Shown in pieces: positions 23,901 to 39,600 of a DNA stretch of 64,000 nt. A program made the translations under genes and the position numbers. How positions within the stretch are numbered: the first letter of the stretch is position 1; each line of letters opens with the position of its first letter. The DNA comes from Echinometra lucunter (lineage: Eukaryota; Echinodermata; Echinoidea; Camarodonta; Echinometridae): NCBI GenBank assembly GCA_029962745.1, contig JAPZVO010000023.1:558001-622000 (forward strand). Direction: 5' to 3'. The notes under the pieces were generated by a model. It saw only the letters and a list, made by a program, of their open reading frames with translations, searched no databases and had not been told where the DNA came from.

Positions 23901-26900
23901 TACTTGTAATAACTATTCGGACTTCATGTTAACCCATTCGTGACAGAGGTCCACATTTTGTGGTTTGACCTAATAACTTTTGATGCAAAGCCCTAAAAAT
24001 CATACCAAATACATGAGCAGAAAGAGTAAAAAATTCTACACAAAAACTGTGCCCATTTTGGTTGCGTCAATATTCTGTGTTTGATGCTGATATTTTTAAA
24101 AGGAAAATAAGCATTAAAATCCTTAAATTGGCAATGTTATAGGAAGTTTAAAATCACCATTTTCCCCTGCAAATTGGCAACTTTTTGACTTCTCATCATA
24201 ATTTCTGTCAATTTATATTCATTTCAGATACATGTTTTATAAGAAAAATGTAGCAATAAAATAAAAATGCTGGTACTACCAATTTGAAGAATAAAAGCTG
24301 ATCAAATTAGGCTGTAAATAATTCCTGTCACGAATGGGTTAATCTGTTGAGTATGATAAGATATCAGTATAACACACGTTTACCACAGACCCAAGCCCAA
24401 GATATCTCCAGCATACTACTCAATGTGTTGAAGGTAATTTGCGAACCATCATCTATATGAAATGAAATTTGGAAAACATCCGGGGAATACGCTATACCTG
24501 TGACAAATAATGGGATTAACAGTCTTCTCTCAGTAAGGAGTATTCATAGAACATAAATATCTAACAGCATCATTTGTTAGACTTTGCAGTATAAATTAAA
24601 GCTTATTTTTACAGGGCAACTATAATGCAGATTTGTTGCCCACTTAATAGCACAATTCTTGCATGTAGCCAATATTAACTGATATCAGCTCCTGATACTG
24701 ATATCAGGGAAAACGATATTGGGGTATACAGTAAACTTCCCGTTCCAATCTTTAGCAGACGGTATTCCGTGTTTGGCTGGGCTCTGGGCTACTACTCCTC
24801 TCCCTGCATGTTTTCATCATGACCAAAATTGTTCAAACAGAAATGCCTTGGGGGAGTGCATGCTCTCCAATCGGATAAACTGCATCCCTACGAAACTACC
24901 TGGAACAAATTTGTGAGATCCTTTTGAGTTCGAATATGTCTTTCCTGCAAAGAGGTTTTTTCAAAACTTTCCACTGGAGATGATCAATGGTGTGGGAAAC
25001 TTTACTCACATCATATCTCTCATCCACAGATATTTTGCATAATTTCTACATATTGCATCATCAGCCAAACATAGGGCAACTTCACAGGGCAACTTCACAG
25101 AATCAAACTCCCTGCACAAACATAAGAAGGCTATGTTAGAGATATTAACAGAAAACATAGGGCAACTTCACAGAAGAATCCCATTTGAATATCAACGTAT
25201 GAAAACACGATCATTCGCTAGATTTAATGTGTTCGGATTTGGACAGCTATATGCGATAGAGAGAATTATCTGAGCATCAAAGCTGATATGATTCTACTCT
25301 ATGAATAAGTGTCATCTAGAGTACTGCTTGGTGTCTAGTAAGAAATATTATGATCTAATCATAAATCTGCATATAAAACTGACACTCAATTTCATATCAA
25401 ACTCCCTGCACAAACATGAGAAGGCTATGTTAGAAGATATTAACAGAAAGGTAATAGCAATAATGTGTCTCGTCCTATTTGTCCGCAATCATTCTCGTGA
25501 ATTAATTCTAATTAGTGAAATACCAAGAATTGGTTATTTGTGTGATAGGAGTATTTGTACATGACGTACATGTACATCCAAGTGTGGTTACATATTGCCT
25601 TGAGCTAATTGTTGTAAAGTTATCAACCCCAGTAGAAACCAGGGCCGGTATTCTGAAAATTGTGTTATCTTTTATCTTATTTTAATTGCCATAGCAATCA
25701 GAAATAGCGTACGCCACTGGCTCACATCGCACACTTCTGTCTTGCATGCTGGTCATTTGCGCAGTTCAAACCAATCATAAGTACGCCTTTAAAATTTGTT
25801 ATGACAATTAACACAGTGAAGATAAAATAAAAGATAAAACAATTTTCAGAATACCGCCCCTGCAGGTACACTTCAACATTTGCTCTCATTTGATCTTTGA
25901 CCTACATGTACTTACATGACCTTTGACCCCCAAATGACAAAGAGGTTCCTATAACAGGCTAGAGCAAAGTTATTGATGCCAGTAGAAACTTGCGAGTAAA
26001 TTTTAACATTTGACCTTTGACCCCCAAATAACACTGAGGTCCCTGTAAAGCATATGTCCTGGAAGTCTGGTTACAAAGGGGGAAATGGTTGCAAAGTTAT
26101 TCAAGTTTCATAAGCGTTATGAACGGACGGACACTGATAAGCATCCCTTAGTCTCACTCCACCCCAGTGGCTTGACAAAAATGTGAGGCTTCATGGCCAT
26201 CTCTAGGGAAGGTTAATGACACATTGGCATTAATCAATGAACATGTCTACAAACCTGAAGATAATGGAGCTTCCTGACTCTGTCCACCAACTGCACCAAG
26301 GTCAGCAACATCTCCTGAATTCTGTCCTCTCTCCATCTCAGCTACAACCTCTCTAACAGACACCCTGACTGATGTCTGTCCTGAGTCTCCTACATCTTCC
26401 TGACATGATGGGGTAGGATTAGCGTTAGGTGATGACCAACCACTACGATTACACCAAGCTGACCTCAAAGGAAGGTCAAGGTCAAGGTCACTAACATCAC
26501 TGAAGTCAGGACTAGCAGCAACAGAGGAGGAGGAGGTGTCACTGCTTGCATCACTCACATCTTGGAAGGTGTCTGTGAGAAAGTACCATTCAGAAAAACA
26601 TCAAGGATACGGAGACTCTAAATTACATTTGACATATCAAAGTTTTTCAAAGTACATCATTAGCACAGTAATAAAACTGTGGCGTAATTTGCAGTGAAAT
26701 TTGCTTTATTTGATGTTTTATAACAATGATAATAGTGGCTTTTGTATAGCGAAATGTCCTAAGAACTGACGTTCCTGGTGCTCCAGTGTTATTACGCCGG
26801 CTACAGAAAGGCAGCCATTAAGGTGCTCTAGGAAATTCATCCTACCGGGTACCCATTTACTACACATGGGTCGAGAGTAGCGATTGTAGATCATCCTTTT

Positions 26901-29900
26901 GGAATCATCTTTTTATATCATCAGGACAATGAACTCCTTGGACTTACCATGAAGTGCAATAAGCCATGCTATTTTTCAGGAACATTCTGGAACTGCATTG
27001 CTAGTCTACACGTACTTTACTGTAAGTCTTGACACACTAATTTTGTACTTGTTTTCTATCGTGGGCTGCGTTTCACGAAACCGTCATAACTTCTCAGACA
27101 TCCCATTGAAATGTGTGTTGTAGAATGAACACGCGTTTCAATGGAATGTCCATGCACATTCAACATTTTCAAGGGCTTTTAATACAAAATCAAACTTAAA
27201 AAACAATAATAACTTCATAATTAACTTACTATTCAAGGGAAAAATATTTATATGAGATAATGCAAATGGATATTCAATCTAACATTGAGGTTAGAGATAG
27301 GAGTAGGGTTAGGTGAGCTACTATTTGATATATGGTAAAGGCTTGACAAGATCAGAGTACTATTATAAATGATATCTAAAATAACTGACACTTATTTGTT
27401 GTTCCAAAGTTGACAGAATATTTGATGAAGCTGAGCCAGGCTGTTTATCATGCTGTCACGTGGTAGAAAAAGTGACAGCCTCAGAAACCAAAACATATTC
27501 AAGAGGTCTTCAAAATGATTTAGTACTTTTAATATAAACCTCATTGTCAAAGAAGGTTTACATGCACAATTCTTCTCAGAATGATTTTTCCTGATTTTAA
27601 TGGCCCGGGGAATATCCTGAAAACTGTTATCCTTCTTGAGAATGACAGTTATGTTCATTGTCATAAAAACAGAAATTGCCATGAATAGACACTTACAGTT
27701 TGCAAATATTCTCTTTAAACTTTATGCACAACTTAATCTTAATTTGTTATAGGGACAGATTAAAGATATCTAACATCTTCAGGACATATAGATATTTTCT
27801 TTCATAATTGTCCAAATGTATTAGACATCTCCACATGTAGAGAAACATAACAAAATAACACAAATCCACTATCATCAGTGAATCAAATCAGTTAAAAATT
27901 AATAAAGGAAAGCTTGCATAAATATACCTTACTACAAACCTTTACTAATGTATCCAGTTCTTACGTATTTTCTTGACAAATGCTGCTCTTGAAAACGAGG
28001 TAGCTTGCCAGTGAATTCCTTTCACAGAGATTGCTTCATACAGTAAAGTAAAATAGATAGCTGACTACAAAGATTTCAAGAACACCTATTAATTTGAGTA
28101 TAAAAGGTCTTTCACAAAGAGTGGTTATCTACAACAGTCTCTTACTAAATTCATTGTCCCTTGGAAGTCTTAAAACGTGAGAAAGAAAGAAAAAATTCCT
28201 CTTATTCCATCATGCCAACAACCAAGAAAATAATCATACCTTCTTCATTTTGGCTAGCATCTCTTTGTCCAAGCATGCGTCTTCCACTGTGTACATACAA
28301 GTCACATCTTCCTCGACTACCATCACCGTGACATTGACACAGAGGGCGTACTTGACATACTGATGGGTCAATCTCATCGAGGTCACCGACACTGTCAAAG
28401 ATGATTACATCAGGTCTTTGCAGTCTCTGTCTAGGTCTGGTCATATCAAGCAAATCAAAAAATAAAGTTAATGTTTTCACTCTTCTGTGCTAACAGGCTG
28501 GGGGAAAAATACTATTAAACATAGTACACCTACAGTCATATTTTGGATTTGAATGATTTCTTTCAATATTCAATGTCCCTACAGAAACTTCTTCATCAAA
28601 TCAACATTCACAATGTATTCATCTGATTCAACCATTGTATGCCAAATAGAAATACTCTTTCTTAGGCAGGATTTCACTGAAGAGTTTAGAGGAAATTTGA
28701 GTGAATTTAAAGGACTCAATAATATTTTGGGCATATCTATATGTACATTTACACTTTCAGCAAGATAAATATTAATACATACATGTATTTTCATATGTGA
28801 CAACTTCACCAAGGTTTTGTATTTTGTATAAACATGATCATACATTGTCATTAGCACAAAAATGAAAAGTAAAACTACATGTAACTCTTTCAATCCATCA
28901 AATAAGATGAGCAGAGATGGCAAGATTGATAGTGATACTAATCATTTATTTTTGGCATAAAACAGATATGAAAGATGAAACTCATCGTTATCAAGCGGTC
29001 ACAAGACAAAGTTTAGTCACGCAACAACATCATAAATTATAATAGCAAGCTTTCTGTTCAAGGAAGTACCAGTACAAGTTGAAAGTGATTGGTTATATGT
29101 TGAGACAGAAAGCAATATTCATCTCCTTGCAGGAAAAATAGTGGCACAATCAGGATACAGAGAAAAAAGTCCATAATAACAGTGCAAGATCAGTTTCATT
29201 ATTTTCTTCCAACAGTTCCTGTATTTTGTAGAGGTTTTTTTCATCACCAGATATCACTATCACTATCACTATCATTATAATTTCTTTTTGCAAAATCATG
29301 TAATACTCCTCATGGGTAATTCCAAGAATTTGGGAGCAAATGTGTAACATGTTAATGTCTATCATTCCACATGTAACTGTAAATTCTAAGAGGCTCTTAA
29401 TATTTACTGATGTGTCAAAAAATCAGTCATATTCAGATATTTCATAACTTGCTACAAATATCTGACCGTTTGGTAGAACAGGTATAACAAATTTCAAGAG
29501 TTCAGGGAGGTGTTTCATAAAGCGTAGTCATTATGAACGACTTTAGCACGACTGGAATATGTTCTTGGGTGCTAATCACATTCTCTATCATTTACATGTA
29601 GCAGAAGAACATATCACCAGTCTTGCATAAAGTCGTGCGTAACTTACAAACAGCTTTATGAAACACACCCCCCTCCCCTCCCCCCCCCCCCGGTGCCTAA
29701 TGTAGCACAAGAACATATCACCAGTTGTGCATAAAGTCGTGCGTAACTTACAAACAGCTTTATGAAACACCCCCCCCCCCCCCTAGTGCCTAATGTAGCA
29801 CAAGAAAATATCACCAGTTGTGCATAAAGTCGTGCGTAACTTACAAACAGCTTTATTTATGAACCCCCCCCCCCCCCCCCCCCGGTTCCTAAAGCACTTC

Positions 29901-30581
29901 TAAGCACATGGCTTTAGATTGCCCTTACATTTGCCCAAGGAGCCTAATTCCATTTATAATAAGATTTTAATAAATAAAATTAATAATCTAAGTACTCTGA
30001 ATGAAATTTAAAGAAGCAGTCTTTAAGACTAATGGGAGTTCTGTAAAACAAGAATTTGTAGGAACATTAAAGCCTGCCTTATCTTGCCGCTAAAGATTGT
30101 CACAAATCACAATTTTATGTGAAGGGACAAATTTTCAGCAGTAGAAGCTGCACTAATCAAGATCGATGGGCAATTTGTGAAAGATTCAGGCACACAAATT
30201 TTTCTGTTTTTACAGGTTTGCTCCAAACACTAACTTTCCAAAATTTTAATATCATTTGTGGAAAGGAAAATCTCTTTTGAGCCATTGACTATGTGAAGGT
30301 AAACCTGCATTAAGGAGAAATTTCAGTTACTGTAGTCAATGGGTTAATTTGAAGAAAAAACAAGGCAAACGCCAAGCGTTGTCTCGCCTGCATATTGCCA
30401 TCATGAAGAGACTGCATGTCAAAACTATGCTATATGACTTCTGAGGCTGTCAGCAGTTTAGGGGGTGAATTGTGGTTCTGACAGTTTACATATGCAATAA
30501 TGGTATAGGCCTACTTTATCCCTAGGAAATCAGATAACACAGTTCACAAATTATCATTACATAGGCTTGGTTATGGATAAA

Positions 30582-30629
<48 letters not shown>

Positions 30630-33600
30630 ACAAATATATGAAAAACAGTAACAAGTAAAATACAAAATCTGGTTCAGGTATAGAGAGTAGTGAGTTCACT
30701 GCTATTATACAGTAAACTGTAGAATGAACTCTGTTGAACTGAAGTAAAATGTTAGTGTTAAAAAGTATCAAATTATAAAGTTCATGTCATTACAGGAACA
30801 AAGTGGTGTAAATCATAGCACAGTGCCAGTCATGGAAAGTTCATTGACCTTTAACCTTAATCAAATTCAATTCACATTCAAACTTGACCTGCACCTTCAA
30901 GAGATGGACCTCTGGTATGAATTTGGTGATTCCACGTCAAAGCTATAGAAAGTTATTAGGTGTACAACATAGCACAGTGCCAGTTATGAAAAGTTCATTG
31001 ACCTTTGACCTTTGACCTTAATCAAATTCAACTCACATTCGAACTTGACCTGCACCTTCAAGAGATGGACCTCTCATATGAATTTGGCAATCCTACCTCG
31101 AAGGTATAGAAAGTTATTGTGTATACAATATAGCACAGTGCCAGTCATGGAAAGTTCATTGACCTTTGACCTTTGACCTTATTCAAATTCGACTCATATT
31201 TGAACTTGACCTGCGCCTTCAAGAGATGGACCTCTGGTATGAATTTGGTGATCCCACCTTAAAGCTATAGAAAGTTATTGGGTGTACAACACAATTGTTG
31301 ACGACGACGCCGACGCCGACGCCGCCGACGACGCCTACGCCGACACCGGAAATAGTGATACCTATGTCTCGCTCCGCTACGCAGGCGAGACAAAAAATGA
31401 AAAGAAAGAGGCTAAACAGACATGAGTTGATGTCTGGAAAATGATAAAAATACTACTACTATTCATCATATAATGAACTGGAATCTTTACATCTAGGTTA
31501 CGCAACTTTCAAGAGTGTATATAAGTTCAACACAATGAAGGATCACATGACTTAATATCATTATGAAGATGAATCATGTGATGTGCATACTCTCTCAGAT
31601 GGTCAACAAATTTTGGACATGCAATAAAGGGGGCGGGGGGGAAATGAAACAACAAAAATATATATCCTGAAATCGTGTTTTGGCACATCAAGGCATTTTT
31701 AATTTTAAATCACCACAGAAAGGAGTAAACAAAACAAGATGACTCACAATGAAACTCTTTTCTGGCCTTGCAATCATGAGACTTTATATGAGATCATCAA
31801 ATTCTTTCTTTTGCACATGATGTATCATGCTCTTTTCGCCTTCAGTTTTCTATCTACCATAAAAGAAGCATAACAAATGAAATATGATTCAAATTTATTT
31901 CATGTGAAGGGAGGTAACTTATCACAACAGCATTTGATATTGTATTGTACCCTGACAGATGATTTAGCATTTGAATTTGATTAAGTGCTTTATGAGAAGT
32001 GGCACATACACGTGACATTAAAATTGCAAAATTAAAATGTACAATGTATGTTATACTAACCCCTTAGTAACATAAATATATATTCTTTTTATAAAAATCA
32101 CAGGTATAAAGCAGAACAGGCACACTATTATCTGTATATACTTCTCAGCTAAGGGAAAAAAAATTTAAAAATTATCCTTTTTTATTTCATTAATGTACAT
32201 TGTGAAATAGAGCTCAGTGCATTAATGTGGCACCCGAATGGAACACATTTTGAGTAAGTCTCAAATGGCTGCCTAGATAAAGCAATAGCAATGTTATAGA
32301 TGCAATGAGTAATATTTAACATAACTCTCCCATTCTTTCACATACAAAGAACAATGACGTTAGAGGACTAGTAATTTAATATCCTTTTGGCTTGAAGCGG
32401 GTGTTTTCCCACATTTAGGGGCCTCCATTTATGAAACGCAATATCAAAATTAATCTGATTACAGCTGCATGACACAAGGATATATAAATCATTAGTTTGG
32501 TTATATGGCTCACATTTTCCCAAGTGAGATCCCCTCATCTAAAATGGTGCAGGATGATATTAATGAAGGGACTTCCCTATGCCTAAATAGATGCCTGCAC
32601 TCTTGGAGTGCAGGCAGAAGGAAGTGTCTCTTCAATAAATTTACTTCTCAATGGAAAAAGGAAACATGTAGAGGAACAAATACCAGAGATTACAGGGAAG
32701 GAATTGATCTAAAATATTCAAATTGCAAAGTACTTAAAAATGACTCTTCTTTTTATTCATTTTTGTTTCTTAAGGTTTGTTTCAAGACAAAGTAAACTTA
32801 CAAGAGCATTTGAAACAAAAATAGCAATTAAATAAATCCGATCTGATATATATAAAATTGTGGGTTTTTTTCTTTTTTTTCTGGGGGGGGGGGGGGGGGA
32901 TGCTTGCTTAAATTTTAAACAGGCTTTACACGACCTTATAGTAGCTCATCATTCATTTACCTGGTAGTGGATTGTCTATTAAGCCCAACGCACACTATAC
33001 GATCTGACTGCCACCCAACTGTCGAACAAATGGAAATTGCAATAAAAATGAAAGTTTAAACAAGTAAAATTATCTTGTTTGAAGATCGGAATAATGATAG
33101 GAATACTAAAATCAAAATTTTGGTTAACTGCAAGCCTTGTGGTCAGCGGAAAGGCCAAATCGGCTTCAAATCATAGCCGATCACAAGATTACATTGAAAT
33201 CACTACGATTCAGAATGGAGTTCGTTTATATTTCTTCTGGGAGGCTTGCAATGCCCGGAATTTCGATTTTAGTGTTTACATGACTATTCTGAACTTTGAT
33301 TGTTAATATTTCATATGTTTTAAGGTTTATGTCAAATGCTATAACATTTCTTTCCAAAATCGGATTGCAGACGGATAGTATAGTGTGCGGTGGGCTATAC
33401 ACTGACAAGGCCAACACTCTAGAGTAGTTCATCATTCATTTACCTGGTAGAGGGATGTCTGTTACGCTGACCAGACATAGCAGGTATCTCAGAATTTTGC
33501 CAATGAGTATCAGCTGGCTCTGTGTCATCACCACTAGGACCAGAATAACTAGTCTCTGTGACTGGTTGGGACTGGTCTTGCTCCTGTTCCAGGTCCTGGT

Positions 33601-36600
33601 TCTGTAAACTATCTCCATGAGCTTCAATGTGTTTGTGAGAAACATTTTCTACTTGTTCAGGATCTGTTGTTGAGATATGGGGCAAAAATTAAAAACAATC
33701 ATAAAAATATATATATTTCATTTGAATCTATGTTGAAAGCATTCCGTACATGCACTTCAAACCCCAAATACCAGTGAGTTCAGAGAAATTTCTTCCTTGA
33801 AAGTGCTACATAGCCCAGAAAAGCTCAAGTATCCTAAATATGGGGCCTGACAAGCTTCTCGTATATTTATTTTTTAAGGGACCTTGAGCAGTTAATCAAA
33901 ATGGAAAAGATGCTATATAAATTCTATGTATTATTATTATTATTATTATCAGAAGGTGTACAACGTAGTCTTCCTGCTATATTTGCATGGTCTTGACATA
34001 AATAGCAATACAATGGCCTACAGTCTGGAGAATGAATAACAGATTCCATGTTTATATGCTCTGTTGTTTTGACAAAGTCTAATCATATCTAATTTGGGGA
34101 TAGAACCTTAAAAATATGTAACAATTACATGTATACAGACCTGCCAACCCTTAAACCCAAGAAATAGGGACACATGACAAGGCAGAGGCTGAAAATAGGG
34201 ACATTTCTGAATTTCCTATACATTACAAAAGACCGATTTTTGCAAAAAGAGGGGCACAGTGGTAGAAGTGACTCTTTCTTTTACCAAAAATCGGGATTGT
34301 CCCTACTAAATAGGGACAGTTGGCAGGTATGTGTATATTGTTCAGTGCTAATACACAGAATTTCATTTTATGCAGATGGGAGAAAGAGCAAAAAGAAGTG
34401 GAGTACTAGCCTGTGCAGTGGCACATATTAAAGCTATCAAACTTCAACTTAATGGAAGTCAAGACTTGCCTTCGCATTCTATAACAGCTCCATGAGCAGC
34501 AATGACCTTCTGTAAATCATGAGGTAAATTACAAACAAGGTTGTTCCTGGCACAAGGACTTAAGTCATGATTAGGTAACTCAGCTTTGAAGGTATCTATT
34601 TCATGCTGCAAAAGGAAAGAAATGATAATAGCATTAAAGTACATGCAACAGAAAATGGTAAAAACATACAAGAATAATTTTTACATAATTCTTAAAAACA
34701 ATTGGAAAATCACTAATCTAACATTAATCTTTTGTGGAAATGCAGTAAGAAACCCAAAAATGTACTGAAGGGGTTCATGGGGATTATGATAGGATAGAAA
34801 TATGGAGTGAGCTTGGCTTACATACAAAGACAGGGTTCATGATAGATATGATAGGATAGAAATATGGAGTGAGCTTGGCTTACATACAAAAAACACTTGG
34901 TAAGAAGCCAAAGACACTAAATGACACTAAACTGAGCTATCATATTTCTTCTCTTGCTTTTGTTTTACTTGATAATCAGTTGAATATAATTACCTCAAAA
35001 CATGAATAGACTATAAAGAGTATTTCTTTGCAAATCAACATGGTCATATGAAATGAAATCCCACTTTTGTACATGAAACCAGTTCAAAACATAGATACTA
35101 GTGTATAACATTGGGATGGGCTATATTAATCATTTTAATAATGACTAATACATGTACATTAAATGTCTTGTTTCCACCATGGGGCTGGCAATATGTGCAT
35201 GCTTGCAAACCTTGGTTATTTTAATCTATAGAGGGAGTGGGCTTTGCTATATTAGAATGTTTTTTTTGTTAATATATTTTTTTTTTACGTTTTTGTTTTT
35301 ATTTTCAGGTATGTCATACTAAACCACAAGTACCAGCACAAGTCATAAAAAAACCCTCTCATCTTTCTAAAAATTCTATTATACCTGTAAACGATACATG
35401 GTATTTAATACCTACATATCATTATCTATCATTTATTCCAAAAACTCTTTTGTATTGATCAACTTAGAAACACAAATCCCAATGAAATGTTCTCTCCTAT
35501 TTTCTTTCTTTCATTTTCCCCCCAATTCAATAATATATTATATTTTCTTTGCAGATTCATCGGTGAAATTATCAGTCTACATTGTACTTATCAAAAATAA
35601 AGTATTAGCATTTAATAGTCTACTTCACTATGTCTCTAAGTTGTTATAATAATAATAATAATAATAATAATAAATGGGATTTGTAATGCGTGAAATCCAC
35701 TCTGCAGAGTGCCCAAGGCGCAGTGAAAGAAAGAAAGAGAGAGAAGTTATCATAACATATCTTTCATTATTGGTTTTCATTAGAACAAGTAAACTGAAGG
35801 GCTCCGTTCCACGATCTTTGTTGGACAGACTTCATTGTGAATACATGCCAAGTAGTAATATGATTTTATAATACCTTCAATGAATACATGCCAAGTAGTA
35901 ATATGATTTTATAATACCTTCAAAGAATCCATCTTAAGAACAATCTCATAATCAGGACCAGAGATAAAAGACTGGCATGCCATTTTCAGCTGCTCAACCC
36001 TATCCATCAATTCTCCAATACGTCTGAAAATGAGACAGATAGAATAATAATAACAATAAAATACATATCATAATGGTAATAATGATAATGATGTATTTCC
36101 AAAATCATTTACAGAATAAGTGAATTTTAGAATCTATGTGAAGGCACTGAGGGACTGTTGGTTACAAAGAGCTTGGGTAGTTGATTCTAATTTGGGAGCA
36201 GCAGATAGAAATGTTCCATCACCAAGCATGGCCAGCACCTTGAAGTAAGATGATTCAGCATGATATCTTGTGAGGAGCGGAGGGAGTATCGGGATGGTTG
36301 ACTGATAGTTATTTATGAGTTACATGCAAGGCCATGCATGCATTTGAAGGTGAGTAGAAGCGTCTTGTAGTAAATCCTGGCTATGATATAATGGCTACAC
36401 TCAACCCTATGCTAGAACTCCTGCATCCTGACTGCTCCCTGCACCCCAACCACAGTGCTCCCTACACAATGATCCCAGCACTTCATTAATCTTGTCCTCC
36501 AAACAAAATTATCATTTTCATAATGTATGCAGGCACTATGATGCACATCAAATTTGTTGGTGTTTTACGTCTTTGAACTGAGATAAACATATTTTTCACC

Positions 36601-39600
36601 TTTTCTTTAATAATCAACTTGAAAAGGAAAAAAAAAATACACATCACTGTACATGTACATGTAGTTTAGCAAGTACCTTGCCTCCAGACTATCCAAAAAC
36701 GAACAAATTTGAAAAACAGTTTTTTTAGGGCCTACCAGAACTGCACATGACTTTTCATCTACTAACAGTACATTCATCAAACCCTTTAAACCTACATGTA
36801 CATTCATCATAACCAACAAGTGANNNNNNNNNNNNNNNNNNNNNNNNNNNNNNNNNNNNNNNNNNNNNNNNNNNNNNNNNNNNNNNNNNNNNNNNNNNNN
36901 NNNNNNNNNNNNNNNNNNNNNNNNNNNNNNNNNNNNNNNNNNNNNNNNNNNNNNNNNNNNNNNNNNNNNNNNNNNNNNNNNNNNNNNNNNNNNNNNNNNN
37001 NNNNNNNNNNNNNNNNNNNNNNNNNNNNNNNNNNNNNNNNNNNNNNNNNNNNNNNNNNNNNNNNNNNNNNNNNNNNNNNNNNNNNNNNNNNNNNNNNNNN
37101 NNNNNNNNNNNNNNNNNNNNNNNNNNNNNNNNNNNNNNNNNNNNNNNNNNNNNNNNNNNNNNNNNNNNNNNNNNNNNNNNNNNNNNNNNNNNNNNNNNNN
37201 NNNNNNNNNNNNNNNNNNNNNNNNNNNNNNNNNNNNNNNNNNNNNNNNNNNNNNNNNNNNNNNNNNNNNNNNNNNNNNNNNNNNNNNNNNNNNNNNNNNN
37301 NNNNNNNNNNNNNNNNNNNNNNNTAACTGTTCCCAGCAATAAATGGATTTTGTGCCATGTAAAAGCAATATTTATCATCTGTAAATTCAGCAAATGGTTG
37401 AGAAAAGGGCAAGATCAACCACTCAGTGATGGTTGATCAGTAGAAGAAACTGGTGTACTAGATTTGAATTTCATATTAAAATTTCAACTAACAATGTTGG
37501 TTTACTGTACAACAAACAATTCATCCCTCCACAAATTAATGAGTTGTGGAAACCATCTACTTCAAACAAATGAAGTATAATGAGAACATTTAGATTTAAT
37601 TGCATTCATAGTATTGGTATGACTGCTAATTCATGTCTAGTGTTAGGAGAGGGGGTTGTGTCCAGACACTTCATAAGATAAAAGCTGTCAAGTTTGGCAT
37701 TCGATTTTATGAAAAAAAGTAAATCAAACAGCACAAACCATTATAAATATTAAACATAACTTTGAAAAGATTTCTGACATACTGTACTGTCGGGCTGCAA
37801 AACATTATAGGTCACACAACATGGGGGATGCACTACACATTGAGTTATATGGCCCGCATATTGATCATGTATTTCCCAGTATTTTCCGGTATTTCCCTGT
37901 ATTTCCCAGCATTTCCCATCCGGCCGGGAAATACCTATATTTCCCAGGAAATTGCCAACCCTGATATGGAGTTCAGGATTATTTCTAGTTCAGCAGTTTA
38001 ATAATTACACTGTATAGGGCAAACTTTCTCAAATTTGAATACAAGTATGTTCTACCCCATTGGAAGAAGAAGAGATGGCTGACAAACTATTGTTTTATTT
38101 AAACAAGCACCAATTTTATATGTAACTGGAGTGAAACTATGAATAGATTTTGGTATCAAATATCAAAAAAATTGTTACGCTGGTATCCAACTGAAGGCCA
38201 TGTAATTTCATCATGTGGGTCTACTTGTACTTGTATTAGTCCCTCACTGCAGTACTTGCAAGGCTTTACTATAACTCATCATGTATTATTACCAAGTGGA
38301 CTGAATGAATGTTTTCTAATAAACTACAAAGTTAAAATCATCTTTTGTGCAGAGATGCATCCATAGCTGTGGCTTTCAGTGCTAAGATGGTATGGAAAGA
38401 CTTACAGATATTGTAGCAAATATTTCAATGCATAGGTTCCCTTTAAATGCATAATACCCTCATCTATAGGAAGAGCCCACTTTGTGGGAAATCCCATAGA
38501 AGGATGAAACAATGCATGTATCAATTATGCACTTCCTGAGAAAAGGCTACAGTACACGTGAGGTAATTTAGAAGCAAATTCATGGGCTAATTGCTTTCAT
38601 GTACAGGCATACAGTTTTAAAAAATGTGAACAGAGTATTGGGGGACAGCAACATTTTTAACTAAAAAAATCCCAAACTACTAAATTATCACACTTTCAAC
38701 TAAATACTGAATTCATCTAAGTTATAAAAACTCATCACCATGATAGGTGATTGAGGATAATGTGCAATTATGAGTGATAAGCAGAAAAGTTATTTAACAT
38801 AATTTTTTCAGTTCCCACATAATTGTTTCAAGGCAACTGTTGAACAACATATTCACAAGGGAGAAAAGCCCTGTCATCATAATCAATCAATCAAGGTTTG
38901 CATAATAAGACAGAATATATATTTTGCCTTAACCCATTCGTGACAGAGGTCCACATTTTGTGGTTTGGCCTAATATCTTTTGATGCAAAGCCCTAAAAAT
39001 AATACCCAATACATGAGCAGAAAGAGCAAAAAATTCTTCACATACTGTGCCCATTTTGGTTTGCATCAATATTTGTTGTTTGATGCTGAAATTTTTTTAG
39101 AGGAAAAAAAGCATTAAAATCATCAAAAAAGAAAAATGTAGCAATGAAATAAAAATGTTGGTGTTGCCAATTTGAAGAATAAAAGCTGATCAAATTAGGT
39201 CTTGAATAATTCCTGTCATGAATGGGTTAATGTCTTCTTGCTATCACAGAATAGAGAAGAACCCCGGGGGGGGGGGGGGGGGGGGGGGGGGGTACTCGGC
39301 CCCAAAAGTGGTAGGTATGTGCCGCGGGCGAGACAAAAAACGGGGGCTTTGGAACGGGCTTATTGTGAAAAGGAGGGTCTTCGTAACGGGCTTCGGAACA
39401 AGTGTTTGTGAAAACGGGGGTCTTTGGAACGGTTCGCCTGCGTGTGAGTGCGTACATGTATGTGTCCCTATGGAACAGGCATACCTGCATGCAGCTAGCC
39501 CGGCGGAACGGGCGCCGGGTGCGCTCACGCAGAGGCGATGGTCGGACAGCGCTCTGCGGGCCGCTTTTCACCAAAAATGCAGCTCATTGTAGCGGATCAA

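Noticed and set aside
39218..39592. Gly- and Pro-rich frames on both strands
   Set aside because: They read through a ~27-base G-run and a GC-rich repeat element.
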